Of a stretch of 64,000 nucleotides of DNA, positions 19,756-32,257 are shown piece after piece. Position numbers and translations under genes: made by a program. The notes below the pieces were generated by a model. It did not search any database. It was not told the DNA's origin and saw only the letters and a list, made by a program, of their open reading frames with translations. This DNA comes from Candidula unifasciata (Eukaryota > Mollusca > Gastropoda > Stylommatophora > Geomitridae), in contig CAJHNH020000492.1 of assembly GCA_905116865.2 (NCBI GenBank), positions 70,001 through 134,000 on the forward strand. Direction: 5' to 3'. Position 1 is the stretch's first letter. Every line of letters starts with the position of its first letter.

Positions 19756-20915
19756 CATAGAGGGATACTTGCATAGAGGGATACTTACATAGAGGAATAC
19801 TTACATAGAGGGAAACTTGCATAGAGGGATACTTGCATAGAGGGATACTTGCATAGAGGGATACTTGCATAGAGGGATACTTACATAGAGGGATACTTGC
19901 ATAGAGGGATACTTGCATAGAGGGATACTTGCATAGAGGGATACTTGCATAGAGGGATACTTGCATAGAGGGATACTTACATAGAGGGATACTTGCATAG
20001 AGGGATACTTGCATAGAGGGATACTTGCATAGAGGGATACTTGCACAGAGGGATACTTGCAAAGAGGATACTTGCATAGAGGGATACTTGCATAGAGGGA
20101 TACTTACATAGAGGGATACTTGCATAGAGGGATACTTGCATAGAGGGATACTTGCATAGAGGGAGACTTACATAGAGGGATACTTGCATAGAGGGATACT
20201 TGCATAGAGGGATACTTGCATAGAGGGATACTTGCATAGAGGGATACTTGCATAGAGGGATACTTACATAGAGGGATACTTACATAGAGGGATACTTACA
20301 TAGAGGGATACTTGCATAGAGGGATACTTGCATAGAGGGATACTTGCATAGAGGGATACTTACATAGAGGGATACTTACATAGAGGGATACTTGCATAGA
20401 GGGATACTTGCATAGAGGGATACTTGCATAGAGGGATACTTGCATAGAGGGATACTTGCATAGAGGGATACTTACATAGAGGGATACTTGCATAGAGGGA
20501 TACTTGCATAGAGGGATACTTGCATAGAGGGATACTTACAAAGAGGGATACTTACATAGAGGGTACTTACACAGAGGGATACTTACATAGACGATACTTA
20601 GATAGAGGGATACTTGCATAGAGGGATACGTACTTATAAGGATACTTACATAAGGGATACTTAAAAAGATGGATACTTACATAGAGGGATACTTACACAG
20701 AGGGATACCTACACAGAGGGATACTTACATAGAGTGGTATTTACATAGACGGATACTTACACAGAGGGATACTTACATAGTGGATACTTACATAGAGGGG
20801 TACTTACATAGTGGATATTTACACATAAGGATACTTACATAGAGGGATACTTACATAGAAAGATACTTACAGAGGGATACTTACATAGAGGATACTTACA
20901 TACAGGGATACTTTT
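19756..20915. repeat. 16-bp minisatellite (about 70 units)
   Basis: Unit ATAGAGGGATACTTGC, with TTAC for TTGC variants. It is very regular from 19756 to about 20540 and increasingly diverged towards 20915. It reads as a repeating peptide on the minus strand because three units make 48 bp, but nothing suggests a gene. Confidence 0.95.
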
Positions 20916-21359
20916 AAAGACATAAAGAGAAAGGAAAGAGAGAGCCGAGAGAGTTCGTGAGACTGGTACTACAGAGATGTAGAAAGAGGGAGAGAAAAAA
21001 AATGTTTTTTGACAGACGCAGTTAAAAGAGATGGTCAAACAAAGAGAGACAGACAGTTATACTGAAAGAGATGATTCGCCAACCGTGCAGAATTTTGCAA
21101 CAGCGTCAGAAACTAGATTCTATACAGCTAACTGACCTCCTACAACTGTTAGCTACTAACTGAAAACAGAACCGTGTTTTGAGATTGTCTGTTGTAACAA
21201 TCAGCAATAAATGTAGAGCTGCTGAAGTTTAACCAGGAATACAATTAAAGCTTGTTTTACAGCCTTTTTTAAATTCGACTGTTTGTTGCGTTGGGTTTTT
21301 TTTTCTTCTTCCAGTCAGATGAGTTGTCAAGAACTGACATCACAGCACTATAGGCATTC

Positions 21360-21580
21360 CTATACGCGCTCCGTCCCCATTCTCAGCAGCCAGCGCAGAG
21401 TTCCAATACTAATGGTGCCAGTCGTATTCTGGTTGTATGTCCGTCCTGCCTTTCCTCTGAGCATAGTGTGCCCGCTGAACCCTCTGGTCATACCCAGGAG
21501 CATCATTCTCTCCAGCTCATAATAATCTAGCTTCTCTTCTAACTTCGTTACTTGTTCGCAAAGAGCTCTGACCACATCTG
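21360..21580 (-). pseudogene. Retroelement C-terminal relic next to the 39-bp minisatellite
   Basis: Reads DVVRALCEQVTKLEEKLDYY, ELERMMLLGMTRGFSG and NTTGTISIGTLRWLLRMGTE, closely parallel to 12541-12750. It is the post-RNase H region of the same element family. The large codon-periodic minisatellite begins about 100 bp upstream on the same strand. Confidence 0.7.
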
Positions 21581-21689
21581 CCTTGTCATGATTAAGATTC
21601 AGATTGTGGAGAGATTGGCTTAGTCATGATGAAGTTTGCAAAAGGCAGGCTGGTGTAATATTAGTCCACTTATTCTACTGCTTCACCTT

Positions 21690-23308
21690 TACCTTCATGA
21701 CTGTTGCTACCTCTTCTTCTACTGCTGTAACTTTCACAACTGTTGCTACTTCTTCTTCTACTGCTGTAACTTTCCCGACTGTTGCTACTTCTTCTTCTAC
21801 TGCTGTAACTTTCACGACTGTTGCTACTTCTTCTACTGCTGTAACTTTCACGACTGTTGCTACTTCTTCTTCTACTGCTGTAACTTTCACGACTGTTGCT
21901 ACTTCTTCTGCTGCTGTAACTTTCACGACTGTTGCTACCTCTTCTTCTGCTGCTGACACCTTCACGACTGTTGCTACCTCTTCTTCTGCTGCTGACACCT
22001 TCACGACTGTTGCTTCCTCTTCTTCTGCTGCTGTCACCTTCACGACTGTTGCTACCTCTTTTTCTGCTGCTGTCACTTTCACGACTGTTGCTTCCTCTTT
22101 TTCTGCTGCTGTCACCTTCATGACTGTTGCTACCTCTTCTTCTGCTGCTGACACCTTCACGACTGTTGCTTCCTCTTCTTCTGCTGTCACCTTCACGACT
22201 GTTGCTTCCTCTTCTTCTGGTGCTGACACCTTCACGACTGTTGCTACCTCTTCTTCTGCTGCTGTAACTTTCACGACTGTTGCTTTCTCTTCTTCTGCTG
22301 CTGACACCTTCACGATTGTTGCTTCCTCTTCTTCTGCTGCTGTAACTTTCACGACTGTTGCTACCTCTTCCTCTGCTGCTGTAACTTTCACGACTGTTGC
22401 TTCTTTTTCTTCTGCTGCTGACACCTTCATGACTGTTGCTACCTCTTCTGCTGCTGACACCTTCACGACTGTTGCTACCTCTTCTGCTGCTGACACCTTC
22501 ACGACTGTTGCTACTTCTTCTGCTGCTGACACCTTCACGACTGTTGCTACTTCTTCTGCTGCTGACACCTTCACGACTGTTGCTACTTCTTCTGCTGCTG
22601 ACACCTTTACGACTGTTGCTACCTCTTCTTCTGCTGCTGACACCTTCACGACTGTTGCTTTTTCTTCTGCTGCTGACACCTTCACGACTGTTGCTACCTC
22701 TTCTTCTGCTGCTGACACCTTCACGATTGTTGCTACCTCTTCTTCTGCTGCTGACACCTTCACGATTGTTGCTACCTCTTCTTCTGCTGCTGACACCTTC
22801 ACGACTGTTGCTACTTCTTCTGCTGCTGTAACTTTCACGACTGTTGCGACCTCTTCTTCTGCTGCTGACACCTTCACGATTGTTGCTACCTCTTCTTCTG
22901 CTGCTGACACCTTCACGACTGTTGCTACTTCTTCTGCTGCTGTAACTTTCACGACTGTTGCTACCTCTTCTTCTGCTGCTGACACCTTCACAACTGTTGC
23001 TACCCCTTCTTCTGCTGCTGACACCTTCACGACTGTTGCTTCCTCTTCTTCTGCTGCTGTAACTTTCACGACTGTTGCTACTTCTTCTACTGCTGTCACC
23101 TTCACGACTGTTGCTACTTCTTCTACTGCTGTCACCTTCACGACTGTTGCTACTTCTTCTACTGCTGTCACCTTCACGACTGTTGCTACTTCTTCTACTG
23201 CTGTCACCTTCACGACTGTTGCTACTTCTTCTACTGCTGTCACCTTCACGACTGCTGCTGCTATTTCTTCTACTGCTGTCATCTTCACGACTGTTGCTAC
23301 TTCTTGTT
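21690..23308. repeat. 36/39-bp codon-periodic minisatellite, open in three frames
   Basis: More than 40 units of type GTTGCTACCTCTTCTTCTGC followed by TGCTGACACCTTCACGACT. Unit lengths are 39 or 36 bp, differing by whole TCT or GCT triplets, so one plus frame (TVATSSSAADTF) and two minus frames (VATVVKVSAAEEE; SRRRGSNSREGVS) stay open for about 1.6 kb. No splice sites or domain flank it. I treat it as non-coding, with the alternative kept open in the findings. Confidence 0.85.
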
Positions 23309-23309
23309 T

Positions 23310-24150
23310 CTAAATCCTTTTGTTGCAACATAGTCTTTCTTTCCTTTATTGTTCTTCACTTGTTTCATTTGTTCTTTTTTCTGTGTGTTTTTCTTTCTTT
23401 CTATTCCTTTCTCTCTTCTCCTCCAGTCCTTTTTCTTTCTTTCATCTCGCATTGAAGCATCAGCTCCCAATGAACCAAGATAGGCTAAATCCTTTTTTGG
23501 GTTTAAATCTTGTTTGGCCAGATTTTGCAGCAACAGTTAGTTGTCTATGCTGTGAAGTAATAATTCTCCCCTCGACTTTTCTTAGACACCTCCATAACAT
23601 ATTGGTATGGTACACATAACATTAGTCTCCCCACACCCTGCTCATTTACACACTTGCTCACTTCTGATTGGTAGTTCCTGAACCTGTCACCTTGGCACAA
23701 GGTTACAGGGGTGTTCCGCAATGCCGTTGATATCAAGTGTTGTATATTTTAGCACACCAGCGCTTTTAACACTAAAAAAAAACCCGGAGAAACTGGTCCT
23801 AACACAATCCCCTAGAGACTGCTGCAATCTATGTCACAGGCATTCTCTTTCTCGTAATAAAAACATAAATGCAAGACATCACAGAGTGGGACACACCCGT
23901 AACCTTCAGGAAAGTCGACAAGCCCAAAAAAACTTGTGAATGAAAAGTGACCTACTCTATTTGGGAAGATTAACGTTACTTTAACCATTGGTAGACTACA
24001 GAGTTACTACGTTTTGTTTACAAGAGGTTCTGAGATGCCGTTAGTTGCCAGTTAACGTCTTGAAGCTCACAGTTTTCTATATTCAACTTTCGTCGTGTTG
24101 GTTTCAGGGCCTCATCCGAAAAGGAATGGGGGGGGGGTCAAGAATGAACC
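23310..24150. other. No gene seen
   Basis: T-rich sequence followed by ordinary non-repetitive DNA. No exon, SINE or tandem structure recognised. Confidence 0.4.
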
Positions 24151-24151
24151 C

Positions 24152-24545
24152 ACTGAGAGCTGAGTGGTCTTGAGGTATGGCGTCTGCCTCTACTGCTGGA
24201 GGTTTCGGGTTCATGCCATGGTAAAGGCTGGGATTTTTTCACGAGGACTTCTAGTAATTTCCCTTTGTCTCTGGGTAGTAAGATCAGATGCCCGTGTGTA
24301 TTCTTGCGCACAGAAAAAATTCCTTGGCAGTTGGAAATCGAAAAACAGTAGCCTAACGGCGCTGCCCTAGCAACATTTTGAGTTGAAAATCTACCTTAAA
24401 GTATTTCTGGATCCTCACCAATGCCACAGAGTTCGAGCACTGCGCTGAGATTTTTCAGACAGGCTTGAGTTAGAAGTAGAATGGAGCACTTATGGATTGC
24501 ACCCGTGTGTAATGATGTTGAATCATTGAATAAACAAACAAACAA
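24152..24545 (+). repeat. tRNA-derived SINE family C, copy 1
   Basis: A tRNA-like head (GCTGAGTGGTCTTGAGGTAT box A region; TTTCGGGTTCATGCCATGG box B region), then a body with GGCAGTTGGAAATCGAAAAA, CAGTAGCCTAACGGC and TCTGGATCCTCACC, and an (ACAA)n tail. About 85% like the copy at 24848. Confidence 0.87.
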
Positions 24546-24847
24546 TAAACAAATTCCACAACTTCACTGACTGCATGCCTTCTCAATAAAAAACAAACAA
24601 AACAACAGGAATTCCAATAAGAATTTTAAGTGCAGTAAAATATAACATGCCGTACATACACACAGAAAACATGGAAGATGTCGGAAACTAAAATGTGTCA
24701 TAAATATACATTTTAAAACAAAATTAAATTAGCAGTCTAGTCAAACAAGGTTATGGAGTACCACAGATAAAAATTATGATAAAGCAGTAAATTATTTCAT
24801 GGATAAGATTTCATAACACAGACAAACAAAACTCTTCCACTCCCCAG

Positions 24848-25390
24848 GAGGCTGCGTGGTCTCGAGGCACTGTGTCAGCCTCGAGTGCTACAGATTCTGG
24901 GTTCATTCCCCGGTAAGGGCTGGGATTTTTTCACATGGACTTGGACTTCTAGTAATTACCCCGGTCTTTGGGTAGTGAGATCGGATGCCCGTGTGCATTG
25001 TTGGGCATATGAAAAATCCCATGGCAGTTGGAAATCAAAAAGAGTAGCCTAACGGCACTGCCCGGATAATAATTTGGAGTTTAAAATCTACCTAAAGTAT
25101 TTCAGGATCCTCGCCAGTGCTACAGAGCCTGTGCACTGTGCTGAGCTTCTTCGGACTCAGACTTGAGTTAGAAGAAGAACGGAGCACATATGGGTTACTA
25201 CCCGTGTGCCATGATGTTGATCCGTTGTTCACACTTATGGGTTACTACCCGTGTGCCATGATGTTGATCCGTTGTTCACACTTATGGGTTACTACCCGTG
25301 TGCCATGATGTTGATCCGTTGTTCACACTTATGGGTTACTACCCGTGTGCCATGATGTTGATCCGTTGTTCAAACCTCAAACCTTCCACT
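24848..25390 (+). repeat. SINE family C, copy 2, with amplified 3' end
   Basis: A full copy (head GGCTGCGTGGTCTCGAGGCA; box B CTGGGTTCATTCCCCGG). Its 3' terminal 47 bp, containing 'gtgtgccatgatgttgatcc', is tandemly repeated four times (25186-25373). Fragments of the same 3' end occur at 12180-12320 and 40475-40560 (both inverted) and at 58545-58590. Confidence 0.88.
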
Positions 25391-25524
25391 CCACAGTGGT
25401 GTTTGTTGACAAAACTGACAACTGACCTTTCATTTTGTATCTTCCACATGTCATGTGGGTTTCAGGGCCCCATTCTGCGGAGCAAAAGAGAATAGACCCC
25501 TTGTCCCCTAACCAGCATGTTTCT

Positions 25525-25790
25525 GGTAAAAGGTGATTCTTCTTCTTCGTGTTCACTGGCTGTAAACTCTGGTTGTTTGTCCACCTCTGGACTTTAGTCT
25601 TAATCCAGAACCTTAGTGTTACGTGCACATATGTTTAACAGATCTGCCCTAATTGTATGCAGATTGTTGGTTCCTTGCCTCTCAAGCAGATGCACCCTGA
25701 CTTCAAAGGAAGCTCCCCAATTAGTCGACTCTTACGACATGCTCGTTGGGCTATCCCCCCAAATGCCCCCCTTCCACAGGAACCCGTCCA
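25525..25790 (-). repeat. SINE-like family D
   Basis: Inverted copy with (TTC) tail, CTGGCTGTAAACTCTGGTTG, CCTTGCCTCTCAAGCAG and CTCTTACGACATGCTCG. A direct head fragment of the same family (25448-25520) lies against its tail, so two copies are nose to tail. Confidence 0.8.
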
Positions 25791-25936
25791 GGAATACTCC
25801 CATTCAACTCTCTTGTGTACACAGTTTTTGTCTTTCTTTTATCTGCCATTCTGTCTATATGTCTGAAATCAGTGTCATCACCTGATGATTATGCCAGTCT
25901 TCTTCTTCTTCTTCTTCGATCCTTCTGTCAGAAAAC

Positions 25937-26119
25937 TTAAATCAGGAGGCTGGTAGCCTTTATGAAAGCTATCATGCAATCCATATCTTCTCGTGTACCA
26001 TACAGCTTTGTCTTAATTGTGGATGGAACAGGCCAGACTGCGTTTCTGTTGTCAGCATACTGTTGACAGTGTTGGAGCACATGCTCAGCATTTTCGGGTG
26101 CCACTCTGCAGGGACACGT
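25937..26119 (-). pseudogene. LINE terminal domain, intact to stop, with GAA tail
   Basis: Sixty codons without interruption, ending in TAA: CPCRVAPENAEHVLQHCQQY, later TKLYGTREDMDCMIAFIKAT and SLLI. The C-x-C...ENAEHVLQHC Cys/His cluster is the last domain of many animal LINEs with RNase H. About 15 bp past the stop the minus strand reads (GAA)n at 25916-25900, a 3' tail. Confidence 0.75.
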
Positions 26120-26481
26120 TTCCGTGTTTCCTACAGCGAAAAATTTGAAACTTCTTACAATTATTTAACAAAAAAACAATGGAGATTTTGTGCCAAAACT
26201 CCTGGACTGAGAAAGTTTACACAGCTGGTTTTCACCTTGGTGTTATATGTAAATAAGTACACATCTTCAGCATACAGAATGCATTATCGAATGACATATC
26301 ATGAAAACAAACTTTACCCTGGGATTATCAAACAAGCTTTTGATTCACAGAATATAACAACATTAACACACTGTGGTGACACACCAAGAAAGTTAAAAAC
26401 AGATCAAACTGATTCATATACTACAGTAACTAATGAAATACTGTATTTTTCTGCGTATTTTTTTTTAAGTATCCAGAAACC

Positions 26482-26692
26482 ATGAGTTGATAATAACCCT
26501 TTGGCTCGGTACTATGGATATCGCAACCCTTCGGCCTTGATTCCATGATAGATACCGTAACTCTGGGAGAAATGTGGCTTTTCTACCTACCCTCGGGGCG
26601 TGAACCCGGAACACAAGGAGTTCGTCAGCCGGTCGCAGCGAAGTCAGGTTTAACCAACTACGCTAACGAGCCGGGCTTTTCTGTGTATAAGC
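26482..26692 (-). repeat. SINE family B, inverted copy
   Basis: On the plus strand: ATATCGCAACCCTTCGGCCT, 'ctgggagaaatgtggctttt', CGTGAACCCGGAACACAAGG and AACTACGCTAACGAGCCGGG. It is the reverse complement of the copy at 6287. Confidence 0.85.
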
Positions 26693-26694
26693 CA

Positions 26695-27364
26695 GTATGT
26701 TTTCCTAATTTCTTTAGTGTGTTCTCATAGACAGAATGTGTTTAAAGTATTTATTTCTTAACTTTGAGTAGGGGAAAAAAGGGGGCGTCTTATGCACGGG
26801 AAAATACGGTAAAGTAATTCATACTAATTCAAAGAATATAACAAGATTAACAAACTGTTGATTTCTATACCAATAAAGTAAGTACAATTCAGTTTCACAG
26901 AATATAACACAATTAAGAAACTGTCGTTTCTATAACAACAAAGTAAGTACAATTCAGACTGATTCACAGTAAAAGTGTGTACATAAATCTTCCACCCGCA
27001 TCATCATCATCAGCATACATGCATCCATCCCCACATGAACAATTCACAGCTCCGCTTTCAGACCAAGCTGTTTCACAGAATAGAACAAGATCATCAAACT
27101 AGTGAATTGAGTACAAATGGTTTACTGTGGGATATGGTAGGGACTGCATTCTAAAGCTGACGGTTTCCTTTTTGTAAGTAATATCATGAGTTCCCTTAAA
27201 TTTGCTCTGATGACGGCAGGAAACCCACCCAAAATGAACAAGTTACTCCATTACGATCTGGTGCCCCGGTATATTCAGTTACACGGCTGAAAGGGGTTTC
27301 TAGGATAGGTTCATGCAGGATTCTCATCCAAGTAGGGTTTCTAAATATTTTTTTTTTTAGTTGA

Positions 27365-27395
<31 letters not shown>

Positions 27396-27640
27396 GTCAC
27401 TGAGTGCTAATATTTCAGAAAGTAACCCTGGAGGGGGGAAAAAATCAAACAAACAACAAGAAATAATAACAAGTGTCCGCACACAAAAACAAAATAGGAA
27501 GCTCTGGTCTACCAGAAGGCTACCTTTCTCTCACTTCCTCTCTCTCTCTCTCTCTCTCACATATACATATACACAAGCATGCATAAATACATACTTATAT
27601 ATACACACACATATACTCAAGCTGTGAGTCTAACATATAT
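26695..27640. other. No gene seen; low-complexity patches
   Basis: AT-rich DNA with T homopolymers (27348-27395), a (CT)n run near 27536-27560 and a (TA/CA)-rich stretch to 27620. Confidence 0.4.
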
Positions 27641-27870
27641 GTGGTAAGGTAGTGGGCTAGACGCTCCACCTGCCAGCCTAAAGGTCAAAGGTCTAAATTC
27701 CAGATCCAGGCAGAATTCATCCCAAACACAACCTTGGCTCCCGGGTCAACCCAGCCTAAAATGTATACCAGGTAATGTCCTGGGAAGTAAAGGTGGGCGG
27801 CAATGATGATGACTACATTCTCCGTGGAGAACCTATTGGTCTATTAAATATAGGTCTAGCACCATATGCC
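27640..27870 (+). repeat. SINE family A, diverged copy
   Basis: GTGGGCTAGACGCTCCACC head relic, then CTTGGCTCCCGGGTCAACCC, AATGTCCTGGGAAGTAAAGG, 'ggtctattaaatataggtctag'. It sits directly before a fresher copy. Confidence 0.75.
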
Positions 27871-27871
27871 C

Positions 27872-28092
27872 GGGAGTTGCCGTGGCATAGTGGCTAGACG
27901 CTCGTGTGCAGATTGGAAGGTTGTGGGTTCGCTCCCTGGCGGAGCCGGACTTTTTTTTTTTAAATGGCCATGACTCCCATGTTGACCCAGCCTTGAGTGG
28001 GTACCGTGTGCCGATTGGTCTATAAAAATACAGGTCTAGCCCTTATGCCCTATACGCCTAAAAGCGTGGAAAAGAGACCTTTACTTCTGTTT
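27872..28092 (+). repeat. SINE family A
   Basis: A complete-looking head: GCCGTGGCATAGTGGCTAGA (box A) and GTGGGTTCGCTCCCTGGCGG (box B). The middle is shortened. The 3' end is ATACGCCTAAAAGCGTGGAA. Confidence 0.85.
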
Positions 28093-28559
28093 ACTATACG
28101 CCCGATGAGCTGAAGGGTTCTTTTGAGAATAAACATGAATGTAAATCCCAGTTTCTATTGATGTGATTACCTGACACAGCAATACACTGGTTTAACCTCA
28201 CAATCTCTCTGTGATGCGGCTTTCTGTAGCAAACAAACAATGACCCCCTGCACAAGAAACACTTATGTGGCACACGGACACCAACTGGTCATAAAAATGA
28301 ATATCGCATGACTAGCAATTTGTAGATTTGAAGTGGTCACAAACTTAATATCTGTCCGAGCCACACAAACACAAAAAGAGAGACAGAGAGAGAGAGAGAC
28401 ATCGAGAGGGAGTTTGATAGAGAGAGTGTGCATATGTGTGTGAGCACAAGTAGGTGTGTATAAAAAATATTACATGTGGTATGTTGACGGATAACTATGA
28501 AAAATAAATTCACTGAACATAATGGACCCCCTGTTTCCCTAACATACATGTCGTAGAAG

Positions 28560-29400
28560 TCGACTAGTTAGGGGATTATCTATGTAGGTGGATATATATG
28601 ATGGTATGTCAATAGATGGATGACAACATATGCATGTGTGTTGCTAAGTGGGACAGTAGACATATGGCTAGGTTGGTATTTTGTAGGTAGATAAGTCAAT
28701 AGATAGATGGCTACATATGCATGTGTGTTGCTAAGTGGGACAGTAGACATATGGCTAGGTGGGTATTTTGTAGTTAGATGGGTAAGTAGATGGATGGCTA
28801 GGTATGTACATAGGTAGGTCAGTAAACAAATGGTTATACTGAGGTAGGCAGGAAAGGTCAGTAGATAATTAATTAAATATACATGCAGGTATGAATATAT
28901 GTGCAGAGATAAGTTAACAGATGGACATATGTAGGGAGATACGTCAGTTAGCAACACCTAAGCCACACATGCCAACTAAATCAGCAGAAAAATGGCTATG
29001 TATATAGGCATGTATGTATTTATGTATGTAGACAAACAGGTCATTAGACAGACGGCTAATATAAATTATGTATGTAATATATTTCAAGAAATGGGTCAGT
29101 AGACAATGCTAATTATAAATGCAGGTATGCATATATGCAAGGAGACAGAACAGTAGACATATGACTAAATATAAATGATGGTATGTATATATTTACATAG
29201 ATATATCCGCAGACCTTGGCATATATGTAGGTAGCTAGGTCAGCAGATAGATATGTATGTCTGTGTGTAAATATGTATATAAATAAATAAATGCGCAGGC
29301 CGACTGCTAAGGATATAGGTATGTAGGTAGGTGAGTAGACAGATACATATATCTGGACACAAATATGTGCACAAATAAATAAACGAGTAGGCAAACTGCT
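28560..29400. repeat. Degenerate GTAGGTAGATA-type low-complexity tract
   Basis: Purine/T-rich sequence built from irregular GTAGGT, ATAGATGG and 'acatatggctaggt' units. One roughly 85-bp segment is duplicated (28612-28690 and 28693-28770). The Leu/Tyr/Thr-rich minus frames are artefacts. Confidence 0.65.
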
Positions 29401-29973
29401 TGGCAATTTCTGTATTCAGGCAGTCACAACTACTACACAAGAGAACAGAGACATTTCAAACAAAACTAATGAAATATCTACAAGTAATTCTAAACACAGC
29501 AAGAAGGAAAGAAAATCAGAAACAATGATACTAGCACATCAAGTGGGGTGATACTGTAAAAGAAATCAGCAGAATAAGATGGTTTGGTCATGTAACAAGA
29601 ATCATCACAAAACAGCAGCCCACAAAAGACTTCAGCACTTAGATATAATAGAAATATGGCAAGCGGGAATCTCCGAAGCTTTAACCATTATGAGGCACAG
29701 AGCAGAGCTCTTTCCAAGTGTCTCTTATTAATCTGAAGCTGCAAAGCAAAGCATCAGCGGAGATGGAGAAGAAGTAGTAGACATGTCTTTCTGCACGATC
29801 TTAAACTTATGTTCAACAATAACTATGGTAAACGGCAGAGTATCAACAAGTATATACGATGCTGTAACGATTCACACCTTTACAGCAGCATTTGCAATAA
29901 AATTACCAATCAGGCTCTCTAAATCAAACATTTTAAATGCATTGCAAATAAATTTGAAAACAACTGATGTTCT

Positions 29974-30475
29974 TTAACCCTGTCATCTCCGGGAACACTT
30001 TAAAATATGGGTCATGACCTCGTGGAAATTCCTTAAATATCTTTTAGAACAAATAAATTTGCAGAAAAACAATTGTTATCTACATTTTTTGTTTCAAAGT
30101 ATATAAAGATTTATAAACAGAATAATCAATAATCACAAACAGAGTGAAGTACTTACTGAATGGAAGATGTTGAAAAAAAAAAACAGCATGTATTGGCTGA
30201 CTCATGTTGTGACCCCATGACCTCTATCACTGGGGCTACGGGAAATTTATGACATCAACTTGGCTTTACAAAAGCTATTTGGTCCACATGGAAACCCCCT
30301 AAATGCTATTTTTACTAGCTACTCAACGGTGAGCAGGTGCAAATTCAGCCAAAAGCATGAACTATTCATCTCGTAAACATGTCGAGAACAGAAAAGTAAA
30401 AAAAAATGACACTTGGTGGGAACTGGACCCAATTGAAAGTTACAGTTTTGGGACTTCTCAGGCCAACAGGGTTAA
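29974..30475 (+). mobile_element. TTAA-bounded MITE (piggyBac-like), copy 1
   Basis: About 500 bp beginning TTAACCCTGTCATCTCCGGG and ending inverted at CCAACAGGGTTAA. TTAA at both outer edges is the piggyBac target signature. The inner block GACCCCATGACCTCTATCAC followed by TGGGGCTACGGGAAA recurs inverted near 40690-40730. No transposase frame is present. Confidence 0.6.
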
Positions 30476-30479
30476 AAAC

Positions 30480-31250
30480 TCAAGAAACTCATTTACAATA
30501 CATGTCAAGTTTTCCAACACAAAATTTAAGAAAAATATTTCATTTCTCGTATGAGAAGAAACATATTCTATAGTATTTGACAACTTTTCATAGTCGAGTA
30601 TTCAATGAAACAAAACAATTACTTAAAATTTGGAGAACAACTAGGTATCTCATTTTCTACAGTATCTGACTAATGTCAACTACAATAGTACCGCAAGACT
30701 AATTCAGTATTCGTGAAAAATTATTATAAGTGTAGAGAGTAACAAATAGCAATTACCCAACTTTCTACAGTATTTTACTACTTCAGGCTTTAGCTTGCGC
30801 CAACAATGACATACAATTTGAAAACAAAATTAAGCATTTAATTTTTTATAATGTTTGACTACCATTATAGTTCAACTTGCAAAAACAATTAATTTGTATT
30901 ATTATTATTATTTTTGTAACAAGAACTAAATAAGTAACACATTTTTCCATGTCTGACTAACTACATGGTTCAGGACTCACAAAAAATTCAGTACAATTTA
31001 AAGAAAAAAAAAATAATTAAGCATTTCATTTGTAATAAGATCTAGCCATCGTCACGGTTCAGCGTTCACCAAATTGTATGTTAAAATAAATTGAGAACAA
31101 CAATAATCAGTCAACAAAAAAACCACACATAATCATGACATATGACAAACTTTCTCAGTAAACATTGATCTCACGGAATACAACGCTATAAACAATCAAG
31201 CATTGAAACATACAATCTCTATACTAATCCTGAAAGATGTTGACTTGATG
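30480..31250. other. AT-rich region, no gene seen
   Basis: Strongly AT-rich, without repeats I can align or an exon-like segment. Confidence 0.45.
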
Positions 31251-31254
31251 GATG

Positions 31255-31350
31255 ATGTATCAACCTCATGCCAGCCGCCTTTACTTCCCATGATTAACTC
31301 GCACCCATTTTAGGTTGACCTGGGAGCAAAGGTCAATGCTGAAAAAAATC
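31255..31350 (-). repeat. SINE family A fragment
   Basis: Middle of the family only: GCCGCCTTTACTTCCC, 'cacccattttaggttgacctgggagc'. An oppositely oriented fragment is at 32040-32165. Confidence 0.65.
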
Positions 31351-31729
31351 CATCTCGATGTGGAGTGGATTTTGCCCACTTCCTGGAGCAGGGGACGTGG
31401 CTTATTCAAATTCTTTCTTTTCTGCTATATCTTCCACACAAATATGTACCATTCTGTTCAAATTACACACTCATACACTAACCATAAAAACAAAATTACT
31501 AGCTCATCCTGCCGAAGTCAACGACATAAATCCTACTTGTGTTTGTGATGAAAGAGACATTTATCACTGGGAAGTCTTATTTCTTAATTTTCCGTGCTCT
31601 AAAACTGTCGTTTTCTGCAGCAGCGTTTTGATCCACCTCAGGCAGAGAGTCCAGGTCCTCAGGGAAGACAGTAACTAAGGAAAGAAGCATTCAGTATTTC
31701 TATTAGTCATAAGAATGAAAACTGGATTC

Positions 31730-32026
31730 GGTTCTTTATTAACATCTTACCCCAGATGACATCACAGGACAGTCCAACATTTTAGAGGGTGGTGAGACTG
31801 GGTTTCCCTGCTTTCTGATGTTTTTTTAATGACCCCAAAACATCTAAAACTGGCCCTAACCCTAACCCCCCTACGTCCAACGAGAGAGTGCAGCCTAAGT
31901 CCCACGAATGCATGCAGTCTTAGTCCCACAGCTACATACAGCCTATCTACCACCCCCTGAAATATTAGACTGTCCCGTGACCTGTAGATTTCCCCTGTTC
32001 TGGGTAGGATATTAATAAAACACCCT
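31730..32026. mobile_element. Foldback MITE, GGTACTTT family, copy 5
   Basis: A 297-bp element starting GGTTCTTTATTAA, with an exact 8-bp duplication CTGGATTC (31722-31729 and 32027-32034). It carries CCCTAACCCTAACCC inside and arms with CAGTCCAACATTTTAG and ATTAGACTGTCC. Confidence 0.85.
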
Positions 32027-32257
32027 CTGGATTCTTTTCAAAACTAGCCTTGGCTCCCAGAATAACACAGACTAAAATAAGTACCAGGTAATGTCCTGGG
32101 AAGTAAAGGTGACCTTGACCATATCATTCTCTGAGTGCCAATTAGCCTATAGAAATATGCATCTAGCATCATTTTATGATCAACACTGATTTCCTTATCC
32201 ACCAGGCCAGCGTGGCAGGTACGGCTACCCCAATAAAAAGTTTTCTGGAGGTTCTTT

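Noticed and set aside
19748..20493. Repeating MQVSLYASIPLCKYPS frames
   Set aside because: Readings of the 16-bp minisatellite; three units equal 48 bp, so the frame repeats without meaning.
25186..25373. CRISPR-like direct repeats
   Set aside because: Units are contiguous with no spacers, and the context is a eukaryotic SINE tail.
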